A model generated the notes under the pieces. It was given only the letters and a program-made list of their open reading frames with translations. It was not told where the DNA came from and did not search any database. A stretch of DNA of 64,000 nucleotides from Candidatus Latescibacterota bacterium (GTDB lineage: Bacteria; Latescibacterota; UBA2968; UBA8231). Shown here piece after piece: positions 1 to 11,085 of this stretch. The translations under genes were made by a program, and so were the position numbers. Each line of letters begins with the position of its first letter. Positions within the stretch are counted from its first letter, which is position 1. The stretch covers positions 124,001-188,000 of the forward strand of contig JAJEIO010000049.1 in NCBI GenBank assembly GCA_022827835.1, written 5' to 3'.

Positions 1-133
1 CTCTAGGGCCGCGCCTGATCTTCCTTTTTTGTGCGACAATTTGGTTAAAACTCGGTTACAAATGTATTGACGGACCGCCAGCAATTCATTAGATTACATA
101 CATATTAATTAAATTTTATATAAAGATGATATA

Positions 134-343
134 ATGCCATCCAAAGACCAAAGTCGCCGGGCCAAGGTGCGGACCTTTTCGGCGCCCGACCGGGATCACG
201 AGATGCTCGACGCGATTGCCCGCTATCACGGCAGCAGCAAGAGCGCCATGATCACCGGCCTCATTCGCAAGGAGTTTTGGCGCGTTTTTCCCAACGGCAC
301 CGAGACCATCCCCCCCGACGAAGGAGCGCAAGTCAAGCCATGA
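134..343 (+). CDS. small ribbon-helix-helix-like protein, ATGA overlap with nadA
   Basis: 69-aa ORF with short basic N-terminus and an RHH-like region (VRTFSAPDRDHEMLDAIARYHGSSKSAMITGLIRKEF); stop overlaps the nadA start. Confidence 0.5.
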   Translation: MPSKDQSRRAKVRTFSAPDRDHEMLDAIARYHGSSKSAMITGLIRKEFWRVFPNGTETIPPDEGAQVKP

Positions 344-1323
344 CCCAAGAGACTATCGCCCCAGCCGCTGGGCAGTACCACAGTGATCTGCCCGCCGAGG
401 AGCTCATCGCCCAAATCAACCATTTGCGCCGCGAGAAAAACGCGGTCATCCTCGCGCACAACTACCAGATCCCGCCGATCCAAGACTTGGCCGACTTCAC
501 GGGTGATTCGCTCGGGCTGTCAGTGGAAGCGGCCAAGACGGATGCCGAGCGCATCGTCTTCTGCGGCGTGCATTTCATGGCCGAGTCGGCCAAAATCCTC
601 AGCCCCGGCAAGCAGGTGTTCTTGCCCCATTTGGGCGCGGGCTGTTCGCTGGCCGACTCCATCACCCCCGAAAGCCTCGACGATTGGAAAGCAGACTATC
701 CCGATCACACGGTGGTGACGTACGTCAACTCCACGGCCGAGGTAAAGGCCGAGTCCGACATCTGCTGCACCTCGGCCAACGCCGTCTCAGTGGTGCGCAG
801 CCTCGATAGCGACAAGATTCTCTTTACGCCCGACCGCAACTTGGGCCGCTGGGTGGCTGAGCAGGTGCCGGAGAAAGAGGTAGTCGTGTACGACGGCGCG
901 TGCCCGACGCACGACGTGCTACGCGCGGCCAGCGTCGAGCGCACCCGCAGCGAATTCCCCGAGGCCGTCATCATTGCGCATCCGGAATGCCGCGAGGACG
1001 TGGTCGAAATCGCGCACGAAGTATGCTCGACTACGGGGATGCTCAAGGCCGTTGAAAAGTACCCCGAGGCCAAGAGCTTCATCATCGCCACGGAAAACGG
1101 CATGTTGCACCAGCTCCGGCAGCGCTTCCCACACCAGGAGTTCGTCGCGGCGGACGGCTGCATTGGCTGCCGGCTACACTGCCCCTACATGAAAATCACC
1201 GACCTGCAAGACGTGTACTTTTCGCTGCTGTACGAGCGCTACGAAATTACACTGGACGACGAGGTGATTGTGGGGGCGCGGCGGGCGTTGGAGCGGATGA
1301 TGGCGGTGCCACGGGACGATTGA
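340..1323 (+). CDS. nadA: quinolinate synthase NadA
   Basis: VILAHNYQIPPIQDLADFTGDSLGLS, CCTSANAV, conserved Cys motifs (DGCIGCRLHCPYMK); ATG at 340 preferred over the 277 ORF start. Confidence 0.95.
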   Translation: MTQETIAPAAGQYHSDLPAEELIAQINHLRREKNAVILAHNYQIPPIQDLADFTGDSLGLSVEAAKTDAERIVFCGVHFMAESAKILSPGKQVFLPHLGAGCSLADSITPESLDDWKADYPDHTVVTYVNSTAEVKAESDICCTSANAVSVVRSLDSDKILFTPDRNLGRWVAEQVPEKEVVVYDGACPTHDVLRAASVERTRSEFPEAVIIAHPECREDVVEIAHEVCSTTGMLKAVEKYPEAKSFIIATENGMLHQLRQRFPHQEFVAADGCIGCRLHCPYMKITDLQDVYFSLLYERYEITLDDEVIVGARRALERMMAVPRDD

Positions 1324-1339
1324 GCTGTTGGAATTGTAG

Positions 1340-2311
1340 TTAGCTTCTGTATTTACTTCGCGCTTTTTCGAAGAGCATTTGCTGGATCGATTGGGCGTCT
1401 TTCGCATCTCCTGTTCCGCATTCCGAATCCAACCTCTGAAGTGCGGCTCGATGAAATTCGGGCGCGACCTCAAAACCTATGAAGTGCCTGTTGAGTCGCC
1501 GTGCGGCAACAGCCGTAGTGCCGCTGCCCATAAACGGATCCAATACCACTTGGCCCTCTTGCGTTGTGAGCTTGATCAAGAACTCGATGAGCTTCAACGG
1601 TTTCTGGGCCTCGTGAATTTTTTGTTCGCCCTTCTGGAAACCAAATGCCAAGAGATTTGTTGGGGTCGCGCCATGGCTCTGACACGCTTCTATGTTCATG
1701 GCCCCTACACCTTGCTCAAGGATGTTGTCGGCAATGGTCCCGCCGATCTTGTAGGGTTTTACAAACCAAGCAATCGGCTCATATACGGGTGCGAGGTTCC
1801 CCAAACGCCAGCCGCGCCACGCTTTGGCCTCGGCCTCTAACCCGCGCCTCGCAAAGACAATGCTCACCCTTTGCGCTCGATGATGCGCCGAGTCTTTCTG
1901 CCAAGCGAGCATGTCCTTGAGGAGGAAACCGCTGTCTTCAAAAGCATTGACGACGCGGTGTATGGTGCGGCGTGCACCAAAAACGAAGAGTGATGCGCCG
2001 CACTTCATTTTTGGCAAAAGCCGTTCAGTCCAGCTTTGACACCACTGCTGATACTCTCGTCCAATATTCCTATCGGCCTGCGACCAGCCATTGATGGGCT
2101 TGCCTCGCCTCTTAAAGGCCGATTTCCCAGCCTGGGCGGGCGACTGCCCCAACAGCGCCGAGTTCGTATTGTCATGTAAGACATCCCAGTCGTCTAGGCT
2201 GATTCCATAAGGAATGTCCGACAGGAAAAGTTCAATGCTGTTGTCGGCCAAGCGCGAAATGTGATCCCGGCAATCGCCGCATGTGATTTTGTCTAAGTAC
2301 TCCTCGTTCAT
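1340..2311 (-). CDS. Type II DNA methyltransferase (N6/N4, SDIPYG motif), partner of a HindIII-like endonuclease
   Basis: ELFLSDIPYGISLDDWDVL and DPFMGSGTTAVAARRLNRHFIGFE; 4-nt overlap with upstream REase gene. Confidence 0.9.
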   Translation of the reverse strand: MNEEYLDKITCGDCRDHISRLADNSIELFLSDIPYGISLDDWDVLHDNTNSALLGQSPAQAGKSAFKRRGKPINGWSQADRNIGREYQQWCQSWTERLLPKMKCGASLFVFGARRTIHRVVNAFEDSGFLLKDMLAWQKDSAHHRAQRVSIVFARRGLEAEAKAWRGWRLGNLAPVYEPIAWFVKPYKIGGTIADNILEQGVGAMNIEACQSHGATPTNLLAFGFQKGEQKIHEAQKPLKLIEFLIKLTTQEGQVVLDPFMGSGTTAVAARRLNRHFIGFEVAPEFHRAALQRLDSECGTGDAKDAQSIQQMLFEKARSKYRS

Positions 2312-3219
2312 GCCGCCTCCAAGTCAAGGATGCCGTTTTTGGCAACGGATTGAACCTTTTGAACCTTGTTATCGAGTGTGCTCGACTTCAGTACCTCCTT
2401 TATCGCGTCAGCGTGAGATAATCTCATAATTCGCTCTCGCTCCTTTGCGAGAAAAGTGAGTGCTTCTTTTTTTAAGATAGTGATGGCCTCGTTTGATGCG
2501 AGTTTCTCATCTCGCCATATTGCACCAATTATTTCGTCAAAAGCCAAAAATGTGCGGTTTACTGCCTGCCAGTAGCTAGTTGCATTCTTTGACGGATTCA
2601 TCGCTTCGACCGTTCTAAACACCTCGTGAACCAACTCTATTGCCTTGTTCTGAGTCGATTTCTGGGCATAACGAACAAGTACAGCTAGGTGCGTATACGT
2701 CGCAATGCAAACGGACCTCTCAGCAGCCTGTTTGTATATCTGACTTTTTAGAGGTGGAAGTTGATATACTGGACAAACAACCATCGCATAGGGCTTTCCA
2801 TGCTTCCAGTTGTCCATTGCTTGTACCTTGAAATCCTTCTGATTCTTCGCTGTGCGGCTCAGTCTAAATGCTTTTGCATCAGCGACAAAACCGTAGTCGT
2901 TGGTGACGCACTCAACATCAGCTACATTCGCTCGCTCCTTAAGAACCAAGCTCGTAAACCCCATTGCAGTATATGCTGCATGAATCACAACATCAGTATA
3001 TTTGGAGTACAGTTTCTCTTCGCTGGTGTCGTGCCCATAGCATTCCGGGATTACACCACATAAACGCAGGTGTCCAAGCAGGGCGTCAATTCCTTGTGCT
3101 TGGATTTCCTGCTCCAGCTTTTGCTCGATCCTTTCGGCATCAGCGCCAAAATCGCCGCTTGAGCGACTTATCTCGTCGATCCAGTACTTTCGGTTCTCGA
3201 CTTGTTCTTCGGTAATCAT
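2308..3219 (-). CDS. HindIII-family Type II restriction endonuclease
   Basis: Contains GFVADAKAFRLSRTAKNQKDFKVQAMDNW, which from memory closely matches the HindIII core (VADAKSFRLSRTAKNQKDFKV). Confidence 0.9.
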   Translation of the reverse strand: MITEEQVENRKYWIDEISRSSGDFGADAERIEQKLEQEIQAQGIDALLGHLRLCGVIPECYGHDTSEEKLYSKYTDVVIHAAYTAMGFTSLVLKERANVADVECVTNDYGFVADAKAFRLSRTAKNQKDFKVQAMDNWKHGKPYAMVVCPVYQLPPLKSQIYKQAAERSVCIATYTHLAVLVRYAQKSTQNKAIELVHEVFRTVEAMNPSKNATSYWQAVNRTFLAFDEIIGAIWRDEKLASNEAITILKKEALTFLAKERERIMRLSHADAIKEVLKSSTLDNKVQKVQSVAKNGILDLEAA

Positions 3220-3247
3220 CGTAACTCCGTTGTGTATCCGTCAGTCG

Positions 3248-4561
3248 CTACAGATAACTATTAACGATATTCTCCAGCATTTCCTCGCGGCCGCTGCGCT
3301 TTTCTGGCTCGCCGTGCTGGTGGACGTATGCCTCTAGCTCGGCGAAGTTGGTCTCGCCGCGCATGATCTTCTCGCCGATGCCGCTGCGGTACGAGGCGTA
3401 GCGCGCATCCACAAAGGCGTCGAGTGCGCCGTCGTCGATGATGCGCTGGGCCAGCGTTAGCCCGCGGGCAAACGAGTCCATGCCGCCGATGTGGGCGTGG
3501 AAGAGATCCTCCAAGTCGCAGGAGCCGCGCCGCACCTTGGCGTCGAAGTTGATGCCGCCGGAAGCGATGCCGCCTTGCTTGAGGATCACCAACATGGCGT
3601 AGGTGGTGGCGTAGAGGTCGGTGGGGAATTGGTCGGTGTCCCAGCCGAGCAGGTAATCGCCGCGGTTGGCGTCAATGCTGCCCAGTTTGCCGTCGGCCGA
3701 GGCGAGCTGGAGGTCGTGTTCAAAGGTGTGGCCGGCTAGAGTGGCGTGGTTGGCTTCGATGTTGAGTTTGAACTCGTCCAACAGGTTGTATTTGCGGAGA
3801 AAGCTCAAGACGGTGGCGGCGTCGTAGTCGTACTGGTGCTTGGTAGGCTCTTTGGGCTTGGGCTCGACGAGCAGGGTGCCGGTAAAGCCGATCGCTTTTT
3901 TGTGTTCGACGGCCATGTGCAAGAAGCGCGCGAGTTGGTCTTGCTCGTGGGCCATGTTGGTGTTGAGCAAGCTGGAATATCCCTCGCGTCCACCCCAAAA
4001 CACGTAGTTAGCCCCCCCGAGCCGATGGGTGCATTCCATGGCTTTTTTGATCTGCGCCGCGGCCCAGGCGAAGACGTGGGCGTCGGGGTTGGTGGCGGCC
4101 CCGTGGGTAAAGCGCGCGTGCGAGAAACAGTTGGATGTGCCCCAGAGTAAGCGGACGCCCGTGTCGGCTTGCAATTGCTCGGCCAGCCCCACGATGTGGT
4201 CGAGGCGTTCGTTGCTTTCTTTGAGGGTCTCGCCTTCGGGTGCGATGTCGCGGTCGTGCCAGCAGTAGAACGGCGCGCCGAGCTTGGTGATGAACTCAAA
4301 GGCCGCGCGCAAGGTGTCTTCGGCGCGCTGCATGGGGTCGGTGGCGCGGTCCCAGGGCCGGTCGTACACCGGAGTCGGGCCGAAGGGATCGATACCCCCG
4401 CCCTTGAAGCTGTGCCAAAAGGCCACGGAGAAGCGCAGGTGCTCGGCCATGGTCTTGCCGCCGACTGTGGCTTCGGCGTCGTAGTACTTGAAGGCGAGGG
4501 GGTTTTTAGAATCCGGTCCTTCGTAGGCAATTTTTTCGATGCCCTTGAAAAATTCGCTCAT
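3248..4561 (-). CDS. xylA: xylose isomerase
   Basis: [60 protein letters not shown]. Confidence 0.96.
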   Translation of the reverse strand: MSEFFKGIEKIAYEGPDSKNPLAFKYYDAEATVGGKTMAEHLRFSVAFWHSFKGGGIDPFGPTPVYDRPWDRATDPMQRAEDTLRAAFEFITKLGAPFYCWHDRDIAPEGETLKESNERLDHIVGLAEQLQADTGVRLLWGTSNCFSHARFTHGAATNPDAHVFAWAAAQIKKAMECTHRLGGANYVFWGGREGYSSLLNTNMAHEQDQLARFLHMAVEHKKAIGFTGTLLVEPKPKEPTKHQYDYDAATVLSFLRKYNLLDEFKLNIEANHATLAGHTFEHDLQLASADGKLGSIDANRGDYLLGWDTDQFPTDLYATTYAMLVILKQGGIASGGINFDAKVRRGSCDLEDLFHAHIGGMDSFARGLTLAQRIIDDGALDAFVDARYASYRSGIGEKIMRGETNFAELEAYVHQHGEPEKRSGREEMLENIVNSYL

Positions 4562-4564
4562 GGG

Positions 4565-4669
4565 TTACCCTTTCTGAATTGTGCGGTGAGTTACAGGAAG
4601 TTCAACAGAGTCCAGCGGCTCGGCGAGCAAAGCGCCGTCAAGGTCGAAAACTACGGCTGCAAAGCGCAT
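4565..4669 (-). pseudogene. 34-aa N-terminal HAD-hydrolase remnant
   Basis: MRFAAVVFDLDGALLAEPLDSVELPVTHRTIQKG* carries the HAD motif I DxDGxL start and then stops. Confidence 0.5.
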
Positions 4670-4677
4670 GGGCGACC

Positions 4678-5451
4678 TCACTCTGGCGTGACATAGGCAG
4701 CGGTGATGCCGCCATCGACGACGAAGGTCGAGCCCGTGATGAAGGAGGCGTCGTCTGAGGCCAAGAAGACGACCGTCCGGGCGATTTCCTCCGCCTCGCC
4801 GAAGCGGCCCATGGGGATGTGGACCAAGCGGCGCTGGCGCTTCTCTTCGCTGTCGAGGTATTTCATCAACAGTTCGGTGCGCAGAGGGCCGGGGCAGAGT
4901 GCGTTGACGCGGATATTTTCGCGGGCGTGGATAACGGCTAGCTCTCGCGTCAGGGCGAGGACGCCACCCTTGCTGGCAGTATAGGCCAATTGGGGCGTGG
5001 CCGCTCCGAGCAAGGCGACGAAAGAGGCGGTGTTGACGATGGCACCACCGCCGGCGCGGCGCAGGGCCGGAATGCCGTATTTGCAACCCAAAAAGACGCC
5101 CTTGAGATTGACGGCCATGGTCAAATCCCACACCGCTTCTTCGGTGTCGATGGCGTCGGCGTCGGCGTGGTGGGAGATGCCGGCGTTGTTGAACAGCACA
5201 TCGAGGCGGCCATAAGCGGCTTCGGCTTGCTGCACCATGCGCTCGCAATCGGCGGCGCGGGACACGTCGGCCGCGATGGCGATGGCCTGCCCGTTGTCAG
5301 CGGTGATGGCATCGACCGTTTCCTCGGCCGTGGTCGCGTCGATGTCAACGGCTGCAATGTGCGCGCCTTCGCGGGCGCAGTGCAGTGCGGTTTGGCGGCC
5401 GATGCCCGAGCCTGCGCCGGTGATGAGGACGACTTTGCCGGTGAGCTTCAC
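4678..5451 (-). CDS. SDR family NAD(P)-dependent oxidoreductase
   Basis: LITGAGSGIGRQTAL, NNAGI, YTASKGG, FLASDDASFITGSTFVVDGG. Confidence 0.93.
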   Translation of the reverse strand: MKLTGKVVLITGAGSGIGRQTALHCAREGAHIAAVDIDATTAEETVDAITADNGQAIAIAADVSRAADCERMVQQAEAAYGRLDVLFNNAGISHHADADAIDTEEAVWDLTMAVNLKGVFLGCKYGIPALRRAGGGAIVNTASFVALLGAATPQLAYTASKGGVLALTRELAVIHARENIRVNALCPGPLRTELLMKYLDSEEKRQRRLVHIPMGRFGEAEEIARTVVFLASDDASFITGSTFVVDGGITAAYVTPE

Positions 5452-6848
5452 GATACTGTGTCCCGCGCTGCTTCGCCCACGACTTCTGACAGCGCCGGGT
5501 GCGCGTGGACGGTGCGGGCTACATCCTCGGCACTGGCACCGAACTCTAGGGCCAAGACGCCTTCGGCAATCAAGTGCGAAGCCTGCGGCCCTAGGATGTG
5601 CATCCCCAAGAGCTGGTCAGTGCGCGCATCGGCGACGACCTTGACTAGGCCGTTGATGTCGTCCATGCAGTGGGCGCGGGCATTGCTGCGAAATTGGTGC
5701 TTGCCGACGGCGACCTCGTGACCGGCCGCTGTGGCGTCTTCTTCACTCGCGCCTACGGAGGCTAGCTCTGGATGGGTGTACACGACCGAGGGTATGGCCT
5801 CGTAGTTGACCTGCCCGGCATGTCCGGCCATTCGCTCGGCGACGGCGATTCCTTCGGCCTCGGCCTTGTGGGCCAGCATCGGCCCGGGCACGAGGTCGCC
5901 GATAGCCCAGATACCCTCGACATTGGTGCGCCCCTGCGCGTCAACCAAGACCTGTCCACGTTCGTTGGTCGCTACACCCACGTCTTCTAGCCCCAACCCC
6001 GCGCTGCATGGTTTGCGCCCCACGGCTACCAGCACCAGATCGCACGTCTCGACGCGTTCTTGATCGCCGGCCACGATGGTCAGCGTTACTTCGCCTTTTT
6101 TGATCGCAGCGGATTGAGCCTTGGCTCCGAGCAGGAACTTTAGTCCCTGCCGCTTGAGCAAACGCTCTAGCTGCCGGGCCATCTCTTGGTCCATCTCCGG
6201 CAAAATTTGATCCATGGCCTCTACTACCAGCACTTGGGCACCCAGCCGAGCCCACACGGACCCCAGTTCCAAGCCAATGGCACCGCCGCCAATGACGACG
6301 AGCCGCTCGGGCACCTTTTCTAAGGTTAGGGCCTCGGTCGAACTGATTATGTGTTTTCCATCAAAGGGCAGATTCGACAACTCCACGGGCGTGCTCCCGG
6401 TGGCCAATAGGATGTGCTTGGCAGACAGCACTTGCTCGCCGTCTGAACCTTGCACCGTCACGCTTCCCGGGGCGCGGACTTGGCCCGTGCCGACGAAATG
6501 CGTCACCCCCCGGCCCTTAAACAGCCCCGCAATTCCCTTGGTCATGGTCTGCACGATTTTCTCTTTTCGCGCCATCATGGCCTGCAGGTCCAGACCCACT
6601 TCGCCCTGCCCGATTCCGTGGTGTCCCAATCCCTTCTTGGCTCTGTAGAACAAATCACTCGACTCCAGCAGGGCCTTGCTGGGGATGCAGCCGACGTTGA
6701 GGCAGGTGCCGCCGAGGTAGCTTTTGTCGATGCAGGCTACCTTCATGCCAAGTTGCGCCGCCTTGCTCGCGGCCACGTAGCCGCCTGGCCCCGCTCCGAT
6801 AACCACTAAATCGAATGCAGTGTCGCTCACAGTTGTTCCTTTTTGCAT
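5448..6848 (-). CDS. lpdA: dihydrolipoyl dehydrogenase (E3)
   Basis: VVIGAGPGGYVAASKAAQLG, GGTCLNVGCIPSKALL, HAHPALSEVVGEA. Confidence 0.96.
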   Translation of the reverse strand: MQKGTTVSDTAFDLVVIGAGPGGYVAASKAAQLGMKVACIDKSYLGGTCLNVGCIPSKALLESSDLFYRAKKGLGHHGIGQGEVGLDLQAMMARKEKIVQTMTKGIAGLFKGRGVTHFVGTGQVRAPGSVTVQGSDGEQVLSAKHILLATGSTPVELSNLPFDGKHIISSTEALTLEKVPERLVVIGGGAIGLELGSVWARLGAQVLVVEAMDQILPEMDQEMARQLERLLKRQGLKFLLGAKAQSAAIKKGEVTLTIVAGDQERVETCDLVLVAVGRKPCSAGLGLEDVGVATNERGQVLVDAQGRTNVEGIWAIGDLVPGPMLAHKAEAEGIAVAERMAGHAGQVNYEAIPSVVYTHPELASVGASEEDATAAGHEVAVGKHQFRSNARAHCMDDINGLVKVVADARTDQLLGMHILGPQASHLIAEGVLALEFGASAEDVARTVHAHPALSEVVGEAARDTVS

Positions 6849-6862
6849 GGATGCGGTGCTGG

Positions 6863-8128
6863 TTAGACCTCTAACAGCAGCCGCGCTGGATCTTCCAGTA
6901 GCTCTTTTAGCCGCACCAAAAACGAGACCGACTGTTGACCGTCCACCAGCCGATGATCGTAGGACAGTGCCACGTACATCATCGGCCTAATCACCACTTG
7001 ACCTTCGACAGCTACGGGCCGCTCCTGGATCGCGTGCATTCCCAGAATTCCACTTTGTGGCGCGTTTAAAATTGGCGTGGAAAGCAGCGAGCCGAAGACC
7101 CCGCCGTTGGTGATGGTAAAGGTGCCGCCGCTTAGCTCGTCCATGGCCAGCTTGTTGTCGCGGGCACTCAGTGCGAGCCGCTTGATGTTGCTTTCGAGCT
7201 GGGCGATGGACATCTGATCGGCGCGGTGCAAGACGGGCACGACTAGACCGCGCTCCGTGCTCACCGCGATCCCCAAATTGACGAAGTCGTGATACACAAT
7301 GTGAGTGCCGTCGATCTGCGCGTTGATCGCCGGAAACTCGCCGAGCGCGAGGACGGCGGCTCGCGAAAAGAACGACATCAGCCCCAGCGATGAGCCGTGG
7401 ACTTGGGCAAAGCGCTCCTTGTACTTGGCTCTGAGCTGCATCACCGCACTCATGTCGATTTCGTTGAAGGTCGTCAGCATGGCCGCGTTGTGCTGCGCGG
7501 CGACCAAGTGCTCGGCAATGCGCTGGCGGAGCCGGCTCATTGGCTCGCGGCGGGTGAGGCCGGGACTGGCGGGCGCAGGCGACGATTGAGCGGGTTCGGG
7601 CGCAGGAGTGGATTCAGGCTCAGGCGGCGGAGCAGGTTTGGGTACAGGTGGTGGTTGAATGGGTTCGGGCGCGGGTTCGGGCGCGGATAGCGTCTCTATA
7701 TGGGCGAGTACGTCCTTTTTCGTCAGCCGTCCGTCCTTGCCCGTGCCCTCAATGGTGGCCGGGTCCAGCTCGTGTTCTTCGACTAAGCGGCGCACGGCGG
7801 GGCTTAGGGTGGGTTCAGGTTTGGACGCAGTGGGTTCGGGTTTGGACGCAGTGGGTTCGGGTTTGGACGCTGGAGCCGGAGCGGCAGCTTGTGCTGATTC
7901 ATCTATCTCCGCTACTACCGCTCCTATGGCTAGCGTGGTGTCGGTGGATTGTAGGTGTTTGAGCGCGCCACTGGCTGGGGACGGCAGCTCGACATTGGCC
8001 TTGTCGGTCTCTAACACGCAAAGCGGCTCGTCCCGCTCGACGCGCTCGCCGTCGCCCTTGAGCCATTCGAGGAGAATTACCTCGCTGACCGATTCGCCCA
8101 TGCTCGGTATTTCGACTTGTACTGACAT
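6863..8128 (-). CDS. sucB: 2-oxoglutarate dehydrogenase E2 (dihydrolipoyl succinyltransferase)
   Basis: Lipoyl domain ([19 protein letters not shown]), PSBD, catalytic domain ending [17 protein letters not shown]. Confidence 0.95.
   Translation of the reverse strand: MSVQVEIPSMGESVSEVILLEWLKGDGERVERDEPLCVLETDKANVELPSPASGALKHLQSTDTTLAIGAVVAEIDESAQAAAPAPASKPEPTASKPEPTASKPEPTLSPAVRRLVEEHELDPATIEGTGKDGRLTKKDVLAHIETLSAPEPAPEPIQPPPVPKPAPPPEPESTPAPEPAQSSPAPASPGLTRREPMSRLRQRIAEHLVAAQHNAAMLTTFNEIDMSAVMQLRAKYKERFAQVHGSSLGLMSFFSRAAVLALGEFPAINAQIDGTHIVYHDFVNLGIAVSTERGLVVPVLHRADQMSIAQLESNIKRLALSARDNKLAMDELSGGTFTITNGGVFGSLLSTPILNAPQSGILGMHAIQERPVAVEGQVVIRPMMYVALSYDHRLVDGQQSVSFLVRLKELLEDPARLLLEV
7811..7873. 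repeat. Three 21-bp tandem repeats encoding (SKPEPTA)n in the SucB linker
   Basis: gggttcaggtttggacgcagt / gggttcgggtttggacgcagt / gggttcgggtttggacgctgg. Confidence 0.9.
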
Positions 8129-8138
8129 GCAAATGCTC

Positions 8139-10937
8139 CTAACCAGATTGCCGCCGCTGATGCAGCACCACTTCGCGGCTGCGGCCTAGTGCTTGTTCGA
8201 CGATTTCTCGTTGCTCGGTTTCGTGGAGGTGCCCGGAGCCGGTGGCCGGACTGGCCGCTTCGTCGCGGCCGACGTAGTTCAGCGCGCAGTGTGCAGGCAG
8301 CAGTTCGTCCAAGAGGGGTTGGACGAAGCTCCAAGCGCCCATGTTCTGCGACTCTTCTTGCACCCAGTAGAACTGCTTAGCTGCGGGATAGCGATCAAAC
8401 GCAGCTTGGAGTTCGGCGGTCGGAAACGGATAGAGTTCCTCGACGCGCAGCAGCGCTACTTCGTCGCTGCCGTTTTGCTCGCCGCGGGCAGCTATCAAGT
8501 CGTAGTAGATCTTGCCGGTGCATAACACCACCCGGCTGACGGCGGCTGGATCGGCGACGTCGGCGTCGTCGATGACCCGCTGGAACGTCCCCTCGGAAAA
8601 CTCTGCTAACTCTGAGACGCATTGCTTGTGCCGCAGGAGGCTCTTGGGGGTCATCAGCACTAGCGGCTTGCGGAAGTTGCGGTGCATCTGCCGCCGCAAG
8701 ATGTGAAAGAGTTGCGCGGGCGTGGTCGGATAGGCCACCTGCATGTTGTTTTTGGCGCACGCTTGCAAGAAGCGCTCTAGCCGTGCGCTGGAGTGCTCTG
8801 GCCCCATGCCCTCGTACCCGTGCGGCAACAGCAGCACCAAGCCGCTCATTCGCTGCCACTTGGCTTCGCCGCTGGTGAGGAATTGATCGATGACCATCTG
8901 CGCGCCGTTGACGAAATCGCCGAACTGGGCCTCCCACAAGACCAAGCGTCTCGGGTCTGCCGAGCTGATCCCGTACTCAAAGCCGAGTACTGCTAGCTCC
9001 GACAGCATGGTGTTGATCACGACGAAGTCGGCTTGATCGCGTTCCAAGCACTGCAAGGGGACGTGCTCTGCACCTGTTTCCGTGTCGTGCCAGACGGCGT
9101 GGCGGTGGGCAAAGGTGCCGCGCTGGGTATCTTGGCCAGTCAGGCGCACTGCCACGCCCTCCCGCAGTAGTGAGCCGAAGGCCATCACCTCGCTGCAGCC
9201 CCAGTCAATGGGTGCTTGGCCAGCGGCCATGGCGCGGCGCGCTTCGACCATCCGCTGAATTGTGCGGTGCAGCGAGAAGCCCTCGGGGACTTGGGTCGCC
9301 CGCTCGACGATCCGCTGCAGGATTTTGGCATCGACGGCCGTTTGGGCGCTCCAGTCATCGGGTGCCCAAGTCAGGCCCTGCCAGACGCCCCCGAAGGACG
9401 AAATTTGGGGCTGGACTTGCAGGCGGCGGGCGATTTGCTGGGCTTCTTCGAGCCGCGTGCGGATCCGCGCGCGAATATCGTCGGCTTCCTCTTGGGAGAT
9501 TTTATTTTGGGCAATGAGCTGGAAGGAATAAAGATGGAGGATCGTCGGATGCTCGGCGATCTTCTTGTACATCAGCGGCTGGGTCAGGGTCGGGTCGTCG
9601 GCCTCGTTGTGGCCGTGGCGGCGATAACACCACAAATCGATAAACACATCCACTTTGAAACGGTGCCTGAATTCCATCGCCACCCGCGCTGCTTGTACTA
9701 CGGCTTCGGGGTCGTCGGCGTTGACGTGAAAGACCGGTGCCTGAATCTCCTTGGCTATGTCGGTCGGATAGGGGGTAAAGCGCGTTTCGTCGGCTTGGGC
9801 GGTGTAGCCGAGCTGGTTGTTGATGATGATGTGGACGGAGCCGCCGGTGCGGTAGCCGGGCAGTTCGGAGAGATTGAGAGTCTCAGAGACGATGCCTTGG
9901 CCGGTAAAGGCGGCCTCACCGTGGATGAGTACTGGGACCACCCGCTCCCCTTTGTCGTCGTGCAAGTAGGCTTGCTTGGCATAGACGATGCCCTCGATGA
10001 CCGGATCAACCAGCTCTAGGTGACTAGGATTAAAACTGAGCGAGAGATGGACTTTGCGGCCCTCCTCGGTGACGTGGTCATGGGAATAGCCCTTGTGGTA
10101 TTTGACGTCGCCCTCGTCGTCGTCGCGGTCGGTGCGGTCGGCACCCTCGAACTCGGCGAGGATTTCCTCGTAGGGCTTGTGCAGAAGGTGTGCCAGTACG
10201 TTGAGCCGGCCGCGATGGGCCATGCCGATGACCATCTCTTCAACGCCTAACTTGGAGCCGGTGCTGACCAGTTCGTCCAAGAGCGGCACCATGGACTCGG
10301 CCCCTTCGAGCGAGAAGCGCTTTTGCCCGACGTAGCGCGTGTGCAAAAACTGCTCAAACTCCTCGGCGGCGATCAGGCGTGCCAGCACCCGCCGCGTCTC
10401 GTCTTCAGACAAGTTGGGATTGTTGAGGCAAGGCTCGACCCGCTCTTGCAGCCAGTCGCGTTGCTCCTTGTCCGGGATGTCCATGTATTCGACGCCAATG
10501 GAGCGGCAATACGTGGTTTTTATTTTGCTCAACAGCCCCTTTAGCGTCCCGTCCGTGCGCCCGAGGAAGCCGCCGTTGCCCACGGTCTTGTCAAGGTCTT
10601 CTTCGGCGAGGCCAAATTCTATCAGATCCAACAGCGGCAGGCTTCGGCGGTTGTACCCCAGTGGGTCGAGCCGAGCGACGAAGTGGCCCATTTGCCGATA
10701 GGTCTGCACGAGGGCTTGGACGCCTTCGAGGACCAAAAGGCCCTCAGTGGCTTCTTCTATGGACTGCTGCTGCGAGGCTTCTACTGGTGCGCTGGCGGTC
10801 GCGGAGCGCTCGAAGCCAAATTCAAAGCCGCGGAAGAAGTGTTGCCACTCTTCTGGGATCGCGCTGGGATCGCGCTGATATTGCTCGTAGAGAGCCTCGA
10901 TGTACTCGGCGTTTTCACTGTGCGTAGCAAATGACAT
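8139..10937 (-). CDS. sucA: 2-oxoglutarate dehydrogenase E1
   Basis: [49 protein letters not shown] at 10937 ([24 protein letters not shown]) preferred to 10955. Confidence 0.95.
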   Translation of the reverse strand: MSFATHSENAEYIEALYEQYQRDPSAIPEEWQHFFRGFEFGFERSATASAPVEASQQQSIEEATEGLLVLEGVQALVQTYRQMGHFVARLDPLGYNRRSLPLLDLIEFGLAEEDLDKTVGNGGFLGRTDGTLKGLLSKIKTTYCRSIGVEYMDIPDKEQRDWLQERVEPCLNNPNLSEDETRRVLARLIAAEEFEQFLHTRYVGQKRFSLEGAESMVPLLDELVSTGSKLGVEEMVIGMAHRGRLNVLAHLLHKPYEEILAEFEGADRTDRDDDEGDVKYHKGYSHDHVTEEGRKVHLSLSFNPSHLELVDPVIEGIVYAKQAYLHDDKGERVVPVLIHGEAAFTGQGIVSETLNLSELPGYRTGGSVHIIINNQLGYTAQADETRFTPYPTDIAKEIQAPVFHVNADDPEAVVQAARVAMEFRHRFKVDVFIDLWCYRRHGHNEADDPTLTQPLMYKKIAEHPTILHLYSFQLIAQNKISQEEADDIRARIRTRLEEAQQIARRLQVQPQISSFGGVWQGLTWAPDDWSAQTAVDAKILQRIVERATQVPEGFSLHRTIQRMVEARRAMAAGQAPIDWGCSEVMAFGSLLREGVAVRLTGQDTQRGTFAHRHAVWHDTETGAEHVPLQCLERDQADFVVINTMLSELAVLGFEYGISSADPRRLVLWEAQFGDFVNGAQMVIDQFLTSGEAKWQRMSGLVLLLPHGYEGMGPEHSSARLERFLQACAKNNMQVAYPTTPAQLFHILRRQMHRNFRKPLVLMTPKSLLRHKQCVSELAEFSEGTFQRVIDDADVADPAAVSRVVLCTGKIYYDLIAARGEQNGSDEVALLRVEELYPFPTAELQAAFDRYPAAKQFYWVQEESQNMGAWSFVQPLLDELLPAHCALNYVGRDEAASPATGSGHLHETEQREIVEQALGRSREVVLHQRRQSG

Positions 10938-11085
10938 AGGAACCTCCAGTTCCATAGACTAGATTCTGAAAATAGACATTATATACACAGGTGCAAAAAT
11001 AAGCTCGGCGGGCCGCCGCAATCCTTGAGGGTTTTCACGGCAGCACCTACATTTTATTGAACCTCTTCCCTTTAGAAAGTATCCC

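Noticed and set aside
3805-4530. 241-aa ORF overlapping xylA on the same strand
   Set aside because: Thr/Pro/Ser/Arg-rich out-of-frame translation of xylA.
7811-7873. CRISPR-like spacing of short repeats
   Set aside because: Units are directly adjacent with no spacers and are in frame in SucB; no cas genes seen.
7648-8189. Overlapping + strand ORFs over the sucB linker
   Set aside because: Created by the repetitive Pro/Ala/Glu linker read on the opposite strand.
9216-10019. 267-aa ORF antisense to sucA
   Set aside because: High-GC shadow frame of a strongly coding gene; no recognisable domain.
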